From: Bradyrhizobium roseum
Lineage (GTDB): Bacteria > Pseudomonadota > Alphaproteobacteria > Rhizobiales > Xanthobacteraceae
Length of the DNA: 64,000 nucleotides
Reading direction: 5' to 3'
NCBI RefSeq assembly: GCF_030413175.1
Contig: NZ_CP129212.1
Location: 4,278,001 to 4,342,000 of the forward strand
In this document: one piece after another, positions 1-7,742 of the stretch
How the letters are laid out: every line of letters starts with the position of its first letter
Numbering within the stretch: the first letter of the stretch is position 1
Program-made: the position numbers and the translations under genes
Notes under the pieces: generated by a model
What the model saw: the letters and a program-made list of their open reading frames with translations, nothing else
What the model was told of the DNA's origin: nothing
The model's database searches: none

Positions 1-100
1 GGATGCACTGTCGGAATATGGCATCACCCATATCGACATGCCGCTGACGCCGGAACGGGTGTGGCGCGCGATCCAGGATGCGAAGGCGAAGGCGGCGTGA
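1..100 (+). CDS. C-terminal end of a CoxL-like molybdopterin-binding dehydrogenase large subunit (partial)
   Basis: An open frame enters from the left edge and ends with TGA at 98-100. The 32 visible residues contain [15 protein letters not shown], which resembles the C-terminus of the large subunit of aerobic CO dehydrogenase / xanthine dehydrogenase family enzymes, where a THIDMP-like stretch followed by VW and an alanine-rich tail closes the protein. These are Mo-cofactor hydroxylases working with FAD and 2Fe-2S subunits. Nothing of the active site lies in the window, so the substrate cannot be judged. The assignment rests only on the tail. Confidence 0.6.
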   Translation, partial: DALSEYGITHIDMPLTPERVWRAIQDAKAKAA

Positions 101-151
101 GGGTTGTGGCCGCATAGCAGCTTAACCCGAATGGGGACGCAACCTGTTCCA

Positions 152-237
152 CGTCATGGCCGGGCTCGTCGCGGCCATCCACGTCTTGGCCGAAACGAGA
201 AAGACGTGGGTGCCCGGCACAAGGCCGGGCATGACGG
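152..237. repeat. Intergenic palindromic element (GGCCGGGC type)
   Basis: The gap between the CoxL-like end and the hotdog gene holds an imperfect inverted repeat. ACGTCATGGCCGGGCTCGTC on the left is mirrored by GGCACAAGGCCGGGCATGACGG on the right, with AAGACGTGGGTGCCCGG in between. Similar elements are dispersed in Bradyrhizobium-like genomes. It sits just past the 3' ends of both flanking genes. No open frame is convincing here. Confidence 0.5.
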
Positions 238-277
238 AGTGCGTGGCGGCAGCCGCGAATGACCGGCTGCTAAACCC

Positions 278-1078
278 CTACGCCGCTGCCTGCTGCCGTG
301 GCTGGTAGATCGCGATGTGATGGCAGTGCGCCAGCGGCGTCGTGCCGTTGGCGACGACCAACGCATCGAGCTCGACGAAGCGGTGGCCCTTCTTGTCGTA
401 ATTGCCGACGACTTTGGCCCGCGCGGTCAATTCATCGCCGATGCGCCCTGCCGAAAGCAGTTGCATCCTTGTGCCGACATGAATCCACGGACCCATGATG
501 GCATTGTCGACCAGCACCTTGTTCATCACCCGCGGCAGCAGACCGGGGTGACCGAGCCCTTCCCGCGCATACATCTCCTCAGTTTCGCGAATATCCGCCA
601 GATATTCCCTGGCCGCGTCCGCCGCCCAGCTGCGCGGCACCGCGCCCAGCCATTTGCCGAGCGCATAAGAATTCGCATCCACCGGCTTGCGCTCGGCGAC
701 CGCTGCCACGTCGACAAAGTCGGAAAGGGCAAAGGACGGCGCAGCCGTCGGCAGCGACGCCGTGCCGGTGGCGCAGAGTTCTCCGCGGCTTTCGACCTGG
801 ATCGCGAGCACGCCATTGCGCTCTTCGCCGGTGACGTCGGCCAGTTCGCCGTCATAGACCGGCTTGACGAAGCGCGCCTCGATCAGACCGCGCTCGAGGA
901 AGTCGCGGCCCCATTTCGCCACCGGCAAGTGCATCATGTAGGCCATCACGTCGACGCCGGGCACCAGGCCGCCGGCGAAGCCATAGCGCTTCGCCACGGT
1001 GTCGTCGTGCATCTTGTTTTCGGAATGTTTTGACGTGTTGTAGGCCGAGACCCGATGCGGCTCGATACGGCTGGTCAT
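278..1078 (-). CDS. Hotdog-fold (MaoC-like) hypothetical protein
   Basis: A 266-residue cytoplasmic protein without signal peptide or membrane segment. Residues about 32-52 (YGFAGGLVPGVDVMAYM) match the central-helix region of MaoC/hotdog acyl-thioester hydratases, where a hydrophobic helix follows a glycine-rich turn. The length fits a double-hotdog protein with a degenerate second half. An AGAGGA Shine-Dalgarno lies 7 bases before the ATG, supporting this start. It is a single gene, divergent from the YaiI-like gene. An acyl-CoA hydratase or binding role is inferred from fold alone; the classical D-x4-H hydratase dyad is not evident, so it may not be catalytic. Confidence 0.6.
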   Translation of the reverse strand: MTSRIEPHRVSAYNTSKHSENKMHDDTVAKRYGFAGGLVPGVDVMAYMMHLPVAKWGRDFLERGLIEARFVKPVYDGELADVTGEERNGVLAIQVESRGELCATGTASLPTAAPSFALSDFVDVAAVAERKPVDANSYALGKWLGAVPRSWAADAAREYLADIRETEEMYAREGLGHPGLLPRVMNKVLVDNAIMGPWIHVGTRMQLLSAGRIGDELTARAKVVGNYDKKGHRFVELDALVVANGTTPLAHCHHIAIYQPRQQAAA

Positions 1079-1246
1079 GCCCGTTTCCTCTGATTTCTTG
1101 TTCTTTCCGGCCCATTATCGTACGCGAAGAAAGTGTCGTGGCAAGCGTGTTCCAACAGCTGTTTTCCTCGCATTTTTTCGCGCGGTGGAGTACCACGCGC
1201 GGAAGAGACAGGCTTAACCGAATCCAATCCGATTGACTGACCTGAC

Positions 1247-1744
1247 GTGCCCGAATTGAACGCCACCACCCGCATCTACGTCGATGCCGACGCCTGCCCG
1301 GTGAAGGACGAGATCTATCGCGTCGCCACCCGGCACGCGCTGCCGGTCAGCGTGGTAGCAGGCAATTTCATCCGCGTGCCGCAGGATCCGCTGATCGAGC
1401 GCATTGCCGCCGGTTCCGGTATGGATGCCGCCGACGACTGGATCGCGGAGCGCGCGGGCAAAGGCGACATCGTCATTACCTCGGATATCCCGCTGGCCAG
1501 CCGCTGCGTGAAAGCGGGCGCCGAGGTGATCGCGCCGAACGGCAAGCCGTTCACCGAACAATCCATCGGCATGACGCTGGCCGTGCGCAACCTGATGACA
1601 GACCTGCGCTCATCCGGCGAAGTCACCGGCGGGCCGAAATCCTATTCTCCGCGCGACCGCTCGGCATTTTTGTCGGCGCTCGACCAGACCATCCGCCGCA
1701 TCCAGCGCCAGCGGGCGCAACAGCCCGCACCGAGTCAGGACTGA
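1247..1744 (+). CDS. YaiI/YqxD (DUF188) family protein
   Basis: A 165-residue protein carrying the family signature [14 protein letters not shown] at residues about 10-23 and [12 protein letters not shown] near residue 80. Both belong to the NYN/PIN-like nuclease fold and supply the acidic residues expected to bind metal. The family is conserved in bacteria but its substrate is not established. The start is GTG without a strong Shine-Dalgarno; it is chosen because the family motif begins only a few residues in. The ABC-F gene starts 4 bases after the stop, so the two are probably co-transcribed. Confidence 0.85.
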   Translation: MPELNATTRIYVDADACPVKDEIYRVATRHALPVSVVAGNFIRVPQDPLIERIAAGSGMDAADDWIAERAGKGDIVITSDIPLASRCVKAGAEVIAPNGKPFTEQSIGMTLAVRNLMTDLRSSGEVTGGPKSYSPRDRSAFLSALDQTIRRIQRQRAQQPAPSQD

Positions 1745-1747
1745 ACC

Positions 1748-3559
1748 ATGGCGCCGCCGCTCATCCAGTTGAAGGATATCAGGCTGACCTTTGGCGGCAC
1801 GCCGCTACTGTCGGGCGTCGAGCTAAGCGTGTCATCGGGCGAACGCGTCTGCCTGATCGGCCGCAACGGCTCCGGCAAGTCGACGCTGCTGAAGATCGCG
1901 GCCGGCACGGTCGAACCCGACGGCGGCAGCCGCTTCGTGCAGCCGGGTGCGACCATCCGCTATCTGCCGCAGGAACCAGACTTCGGCGATCACAAGACCA
2001 CCCTGGCCTATGTCGAGGCCGGCCTTGGCCCCGGCGACGACCATTATCAGGCGCGCTACCTGGTCGAGCAGCTCGGCCTCTCCGGCGAAGAAGACCCGGC
2101 ACATGTCTCCGGCGGCGAAGCCCGACGCGCGGCGCTGGCGCGGGTGCTGGCGCCCTCGCCCGACATTCTGTTGCTGGACGAGCCGACCAACCATCTCGAT
2201 CTTACCACCATCGAATGGCTGGAAGGCGAACTTGGCAGCCGACGCTGCGCGCTCGTCATCATCAGCCATGACCGCCGCTTTCTCTCCAACCTCTCGCGCG
2301 CCACCGCCTGGCTCGATCGCGGCCAAATCCGGCAGATCGACCGCGGCTTCTCGGCGTTCGAAGCCTGGCGCGACGAGGTGCTGGCGGAGGAAGAACGCGA
2401 CCAGCACAAGCTCGACCGCAAGATCGTCAACGAGGAACACTGGCTGCGCTACGGCGTCTCCGGCCGGCGCAAGCGCAACGTCAAGCGGCTCGGCAACCTG
2501 CATGCGCTGCGCGACCAGCGGCGCGATTACCGTGGCGCGACCGGCAATGCCAGCCTTGCGGCAGCGGAAGCCGACAAATCCGGCAAGCTCGTCATCGAGG
2601 CGAAGAACATCAGCAAGGCCTTTGGCGACCGCACCATCGTCGGCGACTTTTCGATCCGGGTGCAACGCGGCGACCGGATCGGCATCGTCGGCCCGAACGG
2701 AGCCGGCAAGACCACACTGATCGAGATGCTGACCGGCGGCAGCCCGCCCGACAGCGGCAGCATCCGGCTCGGCGCCAATATCGAGATGGCGACGCTCGAC
2801 CAGCACCGCGAAAGCCTCGACCCCAAATCGACGCTGGCCGAAGCGCTGACCGGCGGACGCGGCGATCACGTGATGGTCGGCGGCAAGCCGAAGCACGTCG
2901 TCAGCTACATGAAGGACTTTCTGTTCGCGCAGGAGCAGATGCGCACGCCGCTGGAGGTGCTGTCCGGCGGCGAGCGCGGCCGGCTGATGCTGGCGCGCGC
3001 GCTGGCAAAGCCCTCCAATCTGCTTGTGCTGGACGAACCGACCAACGATCTCGACCTCGAAACCCTCGACGTGCTGGAGGAGATGCTCGGCGACTACGAG
3101 GGCACCGTGATCCTGATCAGCCATGACCGCGACTTCCTCGACCGCGTGGTGACGTCGGTGATCGTGCCCGAGGGCAACGGCCGCTGGATCGAATACGCCG
3201 GCGGCTACACCGACATGCTGGCGCAGCGCGGCGCTGACCTGAAGCGCGACGCCGCAAAGGCCGCTGCCACCGATCCGAAGAAGGAAACCGGGACTGCCGG
3301 GCCCTCGGCCACGTCGAAGCGCCGCCTCAACTTCAATGAAAAGCACGCGCTTGAAACGCTGCCGAAGACCATCGCCAAGCTGCAGGCCGAAATCGCCAAG
3401 CAGCAGCGCTTTCTCGACGATCCCAACCTGTTCCAGAAGGATCGCAAGCGATTCGATCAGGCCTCCGATGCGCTGACCAAGGCGCAAAAGGAGCTGGCGG
3501 AAGCCGAGGACAAATGGCTGGAACTCGAAGTGCTGCGCGAAGAGATTGAACAGGCCTGA
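1748..3559 (+). CDS. ABC-F family ATPase (Uup-like)
   Basis: A 603-residue soluble protein with two ATPase domains and no membrane segment, the layout of ABC-F proteins that act on ribosomes or nucleic acid rather than in transport. Walker A of domain 1 is GRNGSGKST (38-46), signature SGGEARRA (121-128) and Walker B LLLDEPTNHLD (141-151). Domain 2 has GPNGAGKTT, LSGGERGRL and LVLDEPTNDLD. The last 80 or so residues are Lys/Glu-rich and predicted coiled coil, as in Uup, whose C-terminal domain binds DNA. A D-threonine-aldolase-like gene follows 15 bases downstream. The Uup subgroup is likely but not proven. Confidence 0.9.
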   Translation: MAPPLIQLKDIRLTFGGTPLLSGVELSVSSGERVCLIGRNGSGKSTLLKIAAGTVEPDGGSRFVQPGATIRYLPQEPDFGDHKTTLAYVEAGLGPGDDHYQARYLVEQLGLSGEEDPAHVSGGEARRAALARVLAPSPDILLLDEPTNHLDLTTIEWLEGELGSRRCALVIISHDRRFLSNLSRATAWLDRGQIRQIDRGFSAFEAWRDEVLAEEERDQHKLDRKIVNEEHWLRYGVSGRRKRNVKRLGNLHALRDQRRDYRGATGNASLAAAEADKSGKLVIEAKNISKAFGDRTIVGDFSIRVQRGDRIGIVGPNGAGKTTLIEMLTGGSPPDSGSIRLGANIEMATLDQHRESLDPKSTLAEALTGGRGDHVMVGGKPKHVVSYMKDFLFAQEQMRTPLEVLSGGERGRLMLARALAKPSNLLVLDEPTNDLDLETLDVLEEMLGDYEGTVILISHDRDFLDRVVTSVIVPEGNGRWIEYAGGYTDMLAQRGADLKRDAAKAAATDPKKETGTAGPSATSKRRLNFNEKHALETLPKTIAKLQAEIAKQQRFLDDPNLFQKDRKRFDQASDALTKAQKELAEAEDKWLELEVLREEIEQA

Positions 3560-3574
3560 CAACGGAGCCCGCCG

Positions 3575-4657
3575 ATGACCACCCCCCTCGCCGCCAAGAT
3601 CGCCCGTGAGTACGGCACGCCTTGTGCCGTGATCGACATGGACCGGGTCGAGCGCAACATCGCGCGCGTTCAAGTGGCCTGCGATCAGGCCGGCGTCGCC
3701 AACCGACCGCATATCAAGACGCACAAGAGCCCCATGCTGGCGCAGATGCAAATCGCGGCCGGCGCCAGGGGCGTCACCTGCCAGAAGATCGGCGAAGCCG
3801 AGGTGATGGCGGAAGCCGGCATCGACGATATCCTGATCAGCTACAACCTGATCGGCGAGGAGAAGATGGCCCGCCTTGCCGCGCTGCAGGCCAAGGCGAA
3901 CATGACGGTCGCCGCCGACAATTCGACCGTGATCGCGGGCCTGCCGCAGGCCGCCGCGGCGTCGGGTCGACCGCTTTCGGTGGTGGTCGAATGCGATACG
4001 GGCCGCAAGCGCGCCGGGGTCGAGACGCCGGCCGAAGCCATTGCCCTCGCCCGCGAGATCGCAGCGTCCAAGGGGCTGCAGTTCGCGGGCTTCATGCTGT
4101 ATCCGACCGAGACCGGCTGGACGGAAGCGCAGAAGTTTTACGACGAAGCGCTGGCCGGCGTCCGTGCGCTCGGGCTCGATGCGACGATGGTTTCGACCGG
4201 CGGCTCACCGAACCTGAAGAATCTCGGCAAGCTCAAGGGCGCGACAGAGCATCGTCCCGGCACCTACATCTACAACGACCGCATGCAGGTCGCGGCCGGC
4301 GTCGCCGAGTGGGACGATTGCGCGCTCAACATCTATTCCACCGTCGTCAGCCGCGCCGGTCCGGACCGCGGCATCCTCGATGCCGGCTCCAAGACGCTGA
4401 CGTCAGACACCGGCGGCGGGCTCGAAGGTCACGGTCTGATCCTGGAGCACCCTGAAGCCAAGATCGCGCGCTTTGCGGAAGAACATGGCTTTCTCGATCT
4501 CGCCCGCAGCAATACGCGGCCTGTCGTCGGCGACGTCGTGCGGATCGTACCCAACCATGTCTGTGTCGTCGTCAACATGATGGACGAAATGGTGATGGTG
4601 CGCGGCGACGAGATCATCGGCACCCTGCCGGTCGCGGCGCGGGGGAAGTTGCGGTAA
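3575..4657 (+). CDS. DSD1/D-threonine aldolase family PLP enzyme
   Basis: A 360-residue fold-type III PLP enzyme with an alanine-racemase-like N-terminal barrel. RPHIKTHK places the PLP lysine at about K48. VECDTGRKRAGV and STGGSPNL line the cofactor phosphate site, and PNHVCVVVN near the C-terminus supplies His and Cys ligands for the divalent metal that this family uses. Known members cleave D-threonine or D-3-hydroxyaspartate, or dehydrate D-serine. The exact substrate cannot be told from sequence. It is 15 bases from the ABC-F gene and ends just before a palindromic repeat. Confidence 0.85.
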   Translation: MTTPLAAKIAREYGTPCAVIDMDRVERNIARVQVACDQAGVANRPHIKTHKSPMLAQMQIAAGARGVTCQKIGEAEVMAEAGIDDILISYNLIGEEKMARLAALQAKANMTVAADNSTVIAGLPQAAAASGRPLSVVVECDTGRKRAGVETPAEAIALAREIAASKGLQFAGFMLYPTETGWTEAQKFYDEALAGVRALGLDATMVSTGGSPNLKNLGKLKGATEHRPGTYIYNDRMQVAAGVAEWDDCALNIYSTVVSRAGPDRGILDAGSKTLTSDTGGGLEGHGLILEHPEAKIARFAEEHGFLDLARSNTRPVVGDVVRIVPNHVCVVVNMMDEMVMVRGDEIIGTLPVAARGKLR

Positions 4658-4667
4658 CGGTTGGTTT

Positions 4668-4748
4668 GTAGGGTGGGCAAAGCGTAGCGTGCCCACCCTC
4701 AAGAACGACGCAAGTAGTGGTGGGCACGCTGCGCTTTGCCCACCCTAC
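4668..4748. repeat. GTAGGGTGGGC palindromic repeat, copy 1
   Basis: Begins GTAGGGTGGGCAAAGCGTAG and ends TGCGCTTTGCCCACCCTAC, with an inner GTGCCCACCCT / GGTGGGCAC pair, so two nested inverted repeats can form a cruciform or long hairpin. It lies between the convergent 3' ends of the PLP enzyme and the flavoprotein; its last bases overlap the flavoprotein stop. Further copies are at 15152, 29133 and 38628. A role as transcription barrier or mRNA stabiliser is inference. Confidence 0.85.
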
Positions 4749-5986
4749 GATTCCAGCCACTTCAACGCGCCCCTGCCCGCCGCAGCCCCCGTCGCGAACG
4801 ACGCCTGCAACAGATAGCCGCCGGTCGGCGCTTCCCAGTCCAGCATTTCACCGGCCGCGAACACACCGGGCCGGCGGCGGAGCATGAAATCGGCATCGAT
4901 TTCGCTAAACGCGATCCCGCCCGCCGTCGAGATCGCGCGCGCGATCGGCGCGACACCGGTGAGTTCAATTGGGACAGCGTTGATCAGCTTGGCGAGTTCG
5001 GTCGGCGGCAGCGACGCGAGCGAGGTGCCGGATGTTTTGGCCGCCTCCTGCAGCAGGCCGATCGCCACCGGCGAGAGGCTGACGGCCTTGCGCAGGAAAT
5101 TCGACAGGGACTGTTTGCCTCTCGGCGCTGATATCTTCGCGATCAGTTCTTTTAGATCGAGATCAGGCCGCAGCGCCACGTGCAGGGTTGCCTTGCCGCT
5201 GTCAACTGCCTCACGCAATTCGGTCGACAGCGCATAGATCGCCCCGCCTTCGATGCCGGTACGAGTGATCATGGCTTCGCCGCGCACGCTGTGCTCACCG
5301 ATCGTCAGCACAACGCCCTTGAGCGGTTGCCCTTCAAAGCGGTCTCGAAAGATATCGGACCAGGCGACGGTGAAGCCGCAATTCGCCGGCCGCAGCGGCG
5401 AAATCTGCACGCCTCTCGCTGCGAGACTCTCCGCCCAGGCACCATCCGAGCCCAGCCGCGGCCAACTGGCGCCGCCGAGCGCCAGCACCGTCGCATGGGC
5501 CTCGATAACATGCGGTCCATCCGGCGTTTGAAAAAGTAGATGGCCGTGCTCGTCCCAGCCGGTCCAGCGGTGACGTAGCGCTAATCGCACGCCCACCGCG
5601 TCCAGCCGCCGCAGCCACGCCCGCAGCAGGGGCGATGCCTTGAACGCCTTCGGAAAGACCCGCCCGCTGGAGCCGACGAACGTTTCCTGCCCCAGCGCGT
5701 GGCTCCAGTCGCGCAATGCCTGTGGCGAAAACGCTTCGATGGCGGCAGTGAGATGTGGTGCAGCTTCCCGATAGCGAGCGAGGAATCCCGCTAACGGCTC
5801 GCTGTGCGTGAGGTTGAGTCCGCCTCGCCCCGCCATCAGGAACTTGCGGCCGGCCGACGGCATCGCGTCGTAGACGGTGACGTGCGCACCGCCCTGCGCG
5901 AGTACCTCGGCCGCCATCAGGCCGGCCGGGCCGGCGCCGATGATGGCGACTTGTTGTGAAAGCGATGACATTAAGCCGGCCGGCAT
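4745..5986 (-). CDS. HI0933/BaiN-like FAD flavoprotein (TIGR03862-type)
   Basis: A 413-residue protein. The dinucleotide fold VAIIGAGPAGLMAAEVLA lies at residues 13-30, followed by AGRKFLMAGRGGLNLTHS, typical of the HI0933 family of FAD-dependent oxidoreductases. The C-terminal FAD-closing segment reads GVFAAGEMLDWEAPTGGY. Members are poorly characterised; some reduce alkenes. The ATG at 5986 has GAGGG 3 bases upstream. A second ATG at 5971 (MSSLSQQ) would also serve and places the fold closer to the N-terminus. The SDR gene upstream is separated by a palindromic repeat, so co-transcription is uncertain. Confidence 0.85.
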   Translation of the reverse strand: MPAGLMSSLSQQVAIIGAGPAGLMAAEVLAQGGAHVTVYDAMPSAGRKFLMAGRGGLNLTHSEPLAGFLARYREAAPHLTAAIEAFSPQALRDWSHALGQETFVGSSGRVFPKAFKASPLLRAWLRRLDAVGVRLALRHRWTGWDEHGHLLFQTPDGPHVIEAHATVLALGGASWPRLGSDGAWAESLAARGVQISPLRPANCGFTVAWSDIFRDRFEGQPLKGVVLTIGEHSVRGEAMITRTGIEGGAIYALSTELREAVDSGKATLHVALRPDLDLKELIAKISAPRGKQSLSNFLRKAVSLSPVAIGLLQEAAKTSGTSLASLPPTELAKLINAVPIELTGVAPIARAISTAGGIAFSEIDADFMLRRRPGVFAAGEMLDWEAPTGGYLLQASFATGAAAGRGALKWLES

Positions 5987-5993
5987 ATTCCCT

Positions 5994-6103
5994 CGTCATT
6001 CCGGGATGCGCCGTCAGGCGCAGGCCCGGAATCCATTTATCCGCCGGCACAGGTGGCTCGATGGATTCCGGGTTCAAAGCTTCGCGTCGCCCCGGAATGA
6101 CGG
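5994..6103. repeat. CATTCCGG intergenic palindrome, copy 1
   Basis: Starts CGTCATTCCGGGATGCG and ends GCCCCGGAATGACGG, with GGCCCGGAATCCA and TGGATTCCGGG forming the inner pair. The same design recurs at 35645-35751. It lies between two minus-strand genes (SDR and flavoprotein). Confidence 0.8.
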
Positions 6104-6110
6104 CAAGCGG

Positions 6111-7028
6111 CTAAAGCTTGATCCCCGCCCTCGCCGCGGCCTGCGCGACATATTTCTGCGTCTGCTCGAACGCGCCCTGCAGCGCCTTCGCCTTCGAGAC
6201 ATCGTCGATCTCGACGAAATGCGCGGCGATGGCGTCCGGCGTCCATTCGGACTGCGGCAGGTTGATGCCTTCGGTCTCGATGATCTTGATCACGGCGAAC
6301 GAGCCTGCGCCGGCGCCCATGATGGTGCGGGTCGGCGCGTCCTCGCTGAGCAAAAATTCCACCGCCGGCGTGATCGCCTCGGGCTTCATCAAAGCCAGCG
6401 CCTGCGGCGACAGCAGTTCCTCGGTCATGCGGGTTGCCGCCGTCGGCGAAATCGTGTTGACGCGGATGTTGTTCTTGCGGCCTTCCTCGGCCAGCACATT
6501 CATCAGGCCGACCATGCCGGCTTTGGCCGCGCCGTAATTGGCCTGGCCGAAATTGCCGAACAGGCCCGACGACGAGGTGGTAACGACGATGCGGCCGTAA
6601 TTGCGCTCGCGCATGCCGGCCCACACCGCCTTGCAGCAATAGAAGGTGCCGGTGAGGTGGACATCCATCACCTTGGCGAAATCGGCGACCTCCATCTTGG
6701 CAAAGGACTTGTCGCGGAGGATGCCGGCATTGGCGCACAACAGATCGACGCTGCCCCACTCCCTGGTGGCGCGTTCGACCATGGCGGTGACCTGTTCGAA
6801 ATTCGAGACATCGGCGCCGTCGGCCATCGCCGTGCCGCCGGCTTTGCGGATTTCCTCGACCACGGTCTCGGCCGGCGTCAGCGATCCGCCGGTGCCGTCG
6901 CGCGCGCCGCCGAAATCATTGACCACCACCTTGGCGCCGCGGCTCGCCAGCCCCAGCGCATGCGCCCGTCCCAGACCATTGCCCGCGCCGGTGACGATAG
7001 CGACGCGTCCGTCAAACCTGATTGCCAT
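6111..7028 (-). CDS. SDR family oxidoreductase, MFE-2-type 3-hydroxyacyl-CoA dehydrogenase-like
   Basis: A 305-residue short-chain dehydrogenase. Cofactor motif TGAGNGLGRA begins near residue 12, NDFGGARDGTG follows the second strand, and the active site is SSSGLFGNFGQANYGAAK with the Tyr-x3-Lys pair. The NDFGG stretch is characteristic of the dehydrogenase domain of peroxisomal-type multifunctional enzyme 2, suggesting a (3R)-hydroxyacyl-CoA substrate. That fits the MaoC hydratase just upstream, which would make such products. The ATG at 7028 is chosen because the longer frame upstream runs through a dispersed palindrome. Confidence 0.85.
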   Translation of the reverse strand: MAIRFDGRVAIVTGAGNGLGRAHALGLASRGAKVVVNDFGGARDGTGGSLTPAETVVEEIRKAGGTAMADGADVSNFEQVTAMVERATREWGSVDLLCANAGILRDKSFAKMEVADFAKVMDVHLTGTFYCCKAVWAGMRERNYGRIVVTTSSSGLFGNFGQANYGAAKAGMVGLMNVLAEEGRKNNIRVNTISPTAATRMTEELLSPQALALMKPEAITPAVEFLLSEDAPTRTIMGAGAGSFAVIKIIETEGINLPQSEWTPDAIAAHFVEIDDVSKAKALQGAFEQTQKYVAQAAARAGIKL

Positions 7029-7050
7029 CCCGAATTCCTGGTTCTTCTTC

Positions 7051-7186
7051 CCTTCTCCCCTTGTGGGAGAAGGCGGCGCGCAGCGCCGGATGAGGGGTTG
7101 TCTCGGCTGGCGTGCTCGCGGATATAACCCCTCACCCGTCGCCGAACTGCGTTCGGCGCCCCCCTCTCCCACAAGGGGAGAGGGTA
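7051..7186. repeat. CCCTCTCCC intergenic palindrome, copy 1
   Basis: Outer arms CCTTCTCCCCTTGTGGGAGA and TCTCCCACAAGGGGAGAGGG, inner arms GGATGAGGGGTT and AACCCCTCACCC. This is a nested inverted repeat with the same design as 20829-20967. It occupies most of the spacer between the MaoC and SDR genes. Confidence 0.8.
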
Positions 7187-7222
7187 CACCTCAGCAAGTA
7201 TTGAGCGCTTTTTGAGCAAGGA

Positions 7223-7253
7223 TGGATTGCCGGGTCAAGCCCGGCAATGACGG
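7223..7253. repeat. Short GCCGGGTCAAGCCCGGC hairpin
   Basis: TGGATTGCCGGGTCAAGCCCGGCAATGACG forms a compact hairpin directly after the MaoC stop. A related element is at 50398-50472. There is no T-tract on the minus strand, so it is not a canonical terminator. Confidence 0.7.
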
Positions 7254-7259
7254 GGAAAC

Positions 7260-7739
7260 CTAGTCGAAATAGATCAACCCGATCCAGTCAGCCACCAGCG
7301 CCGGTTTTTCCTCGCCCTCGATCTCGACGGTGACATTGGTGCGTGACTGCAGCTCTTTCGGCTTGCGCAGCCTGGCTTCCATCAGCGTGAATCGGCCACG
7401 GACGCGCGAACCGGCCCGCACCGGCGAGAGGAAGCGCAGCTTGTCGAAACCGTAGTTGACGCCCATCGCGGTGCCTTCGATGACGGGCATCACCTCGTAG
7501 GACATAATGCTCATCAGCGACATCGTGAGGAAACCGTGGGCGATGGTATTGCCGAACGCGGTTTCCTTTTTCGCCCGTTCCGGATCGACATGAATGAACT
7601 GGTGGTCCTCGATCACGTCGGCATAGACGTTGATCCTGTTCTGGTCGATCAGGTGCCAGGATGACACGCCGATCTCCTTGCCGAGCATGGCCTGATAGGC
7701 CTCGAACGAAACCGGCGGCTTCTTCCAGACTTCATTCAT
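7260..7739 (-). CDS. MaoC-family (R)-specific enoyl-CoA hydratase-like protein
   Basis: A 159-residue single hotdog protein. The hydratase motif region reads YADVIEDHQFIHVDPERA, with Asp and His at the expected catalytic spacing, followed by the hot-dog helix AHGFLTMSLM. The family hydrates trans-2-enoyl-CoA to (R)-3-hydroxyacyl-CoA. It starts 3 bases after the acyl-CoA synthetase stop, so it is the last gene of the tight mmsA-to-maoC operon. The SDR downstream could oxidise its product. Substrate chain length is not evident. Confidence 0.88.
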   Translation of the reverse strand: MNEVWKKPPVSFEAYQAMLGKEIGVSSWHLIDQNRINVYADVIEDHQFIHVDPERAKKETAFGNTIAHGFLTMSLMSIMSYEVMPVIEGTAMGVNYGFDKLRFLSPVRAGSRVRGRFTLMEARLRKPKELQSRTNVTVEIEGEEKPALVADWIGLIYFD

Positions 7740-7742
7740 TAA

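Noticed and set aside
1832..3751. A 639-residue frame antisense to the ABC-F gene
   Set aside because: Typical GC-rich mirror frame with no motif; the sense frame has complete ABC-F motifs.
7051..7253. Possible CRISPR-like array from nested hairpins
   Set aside because: The elements are single inverted repeats, not regularly spaced direct repeats with unique spacers.
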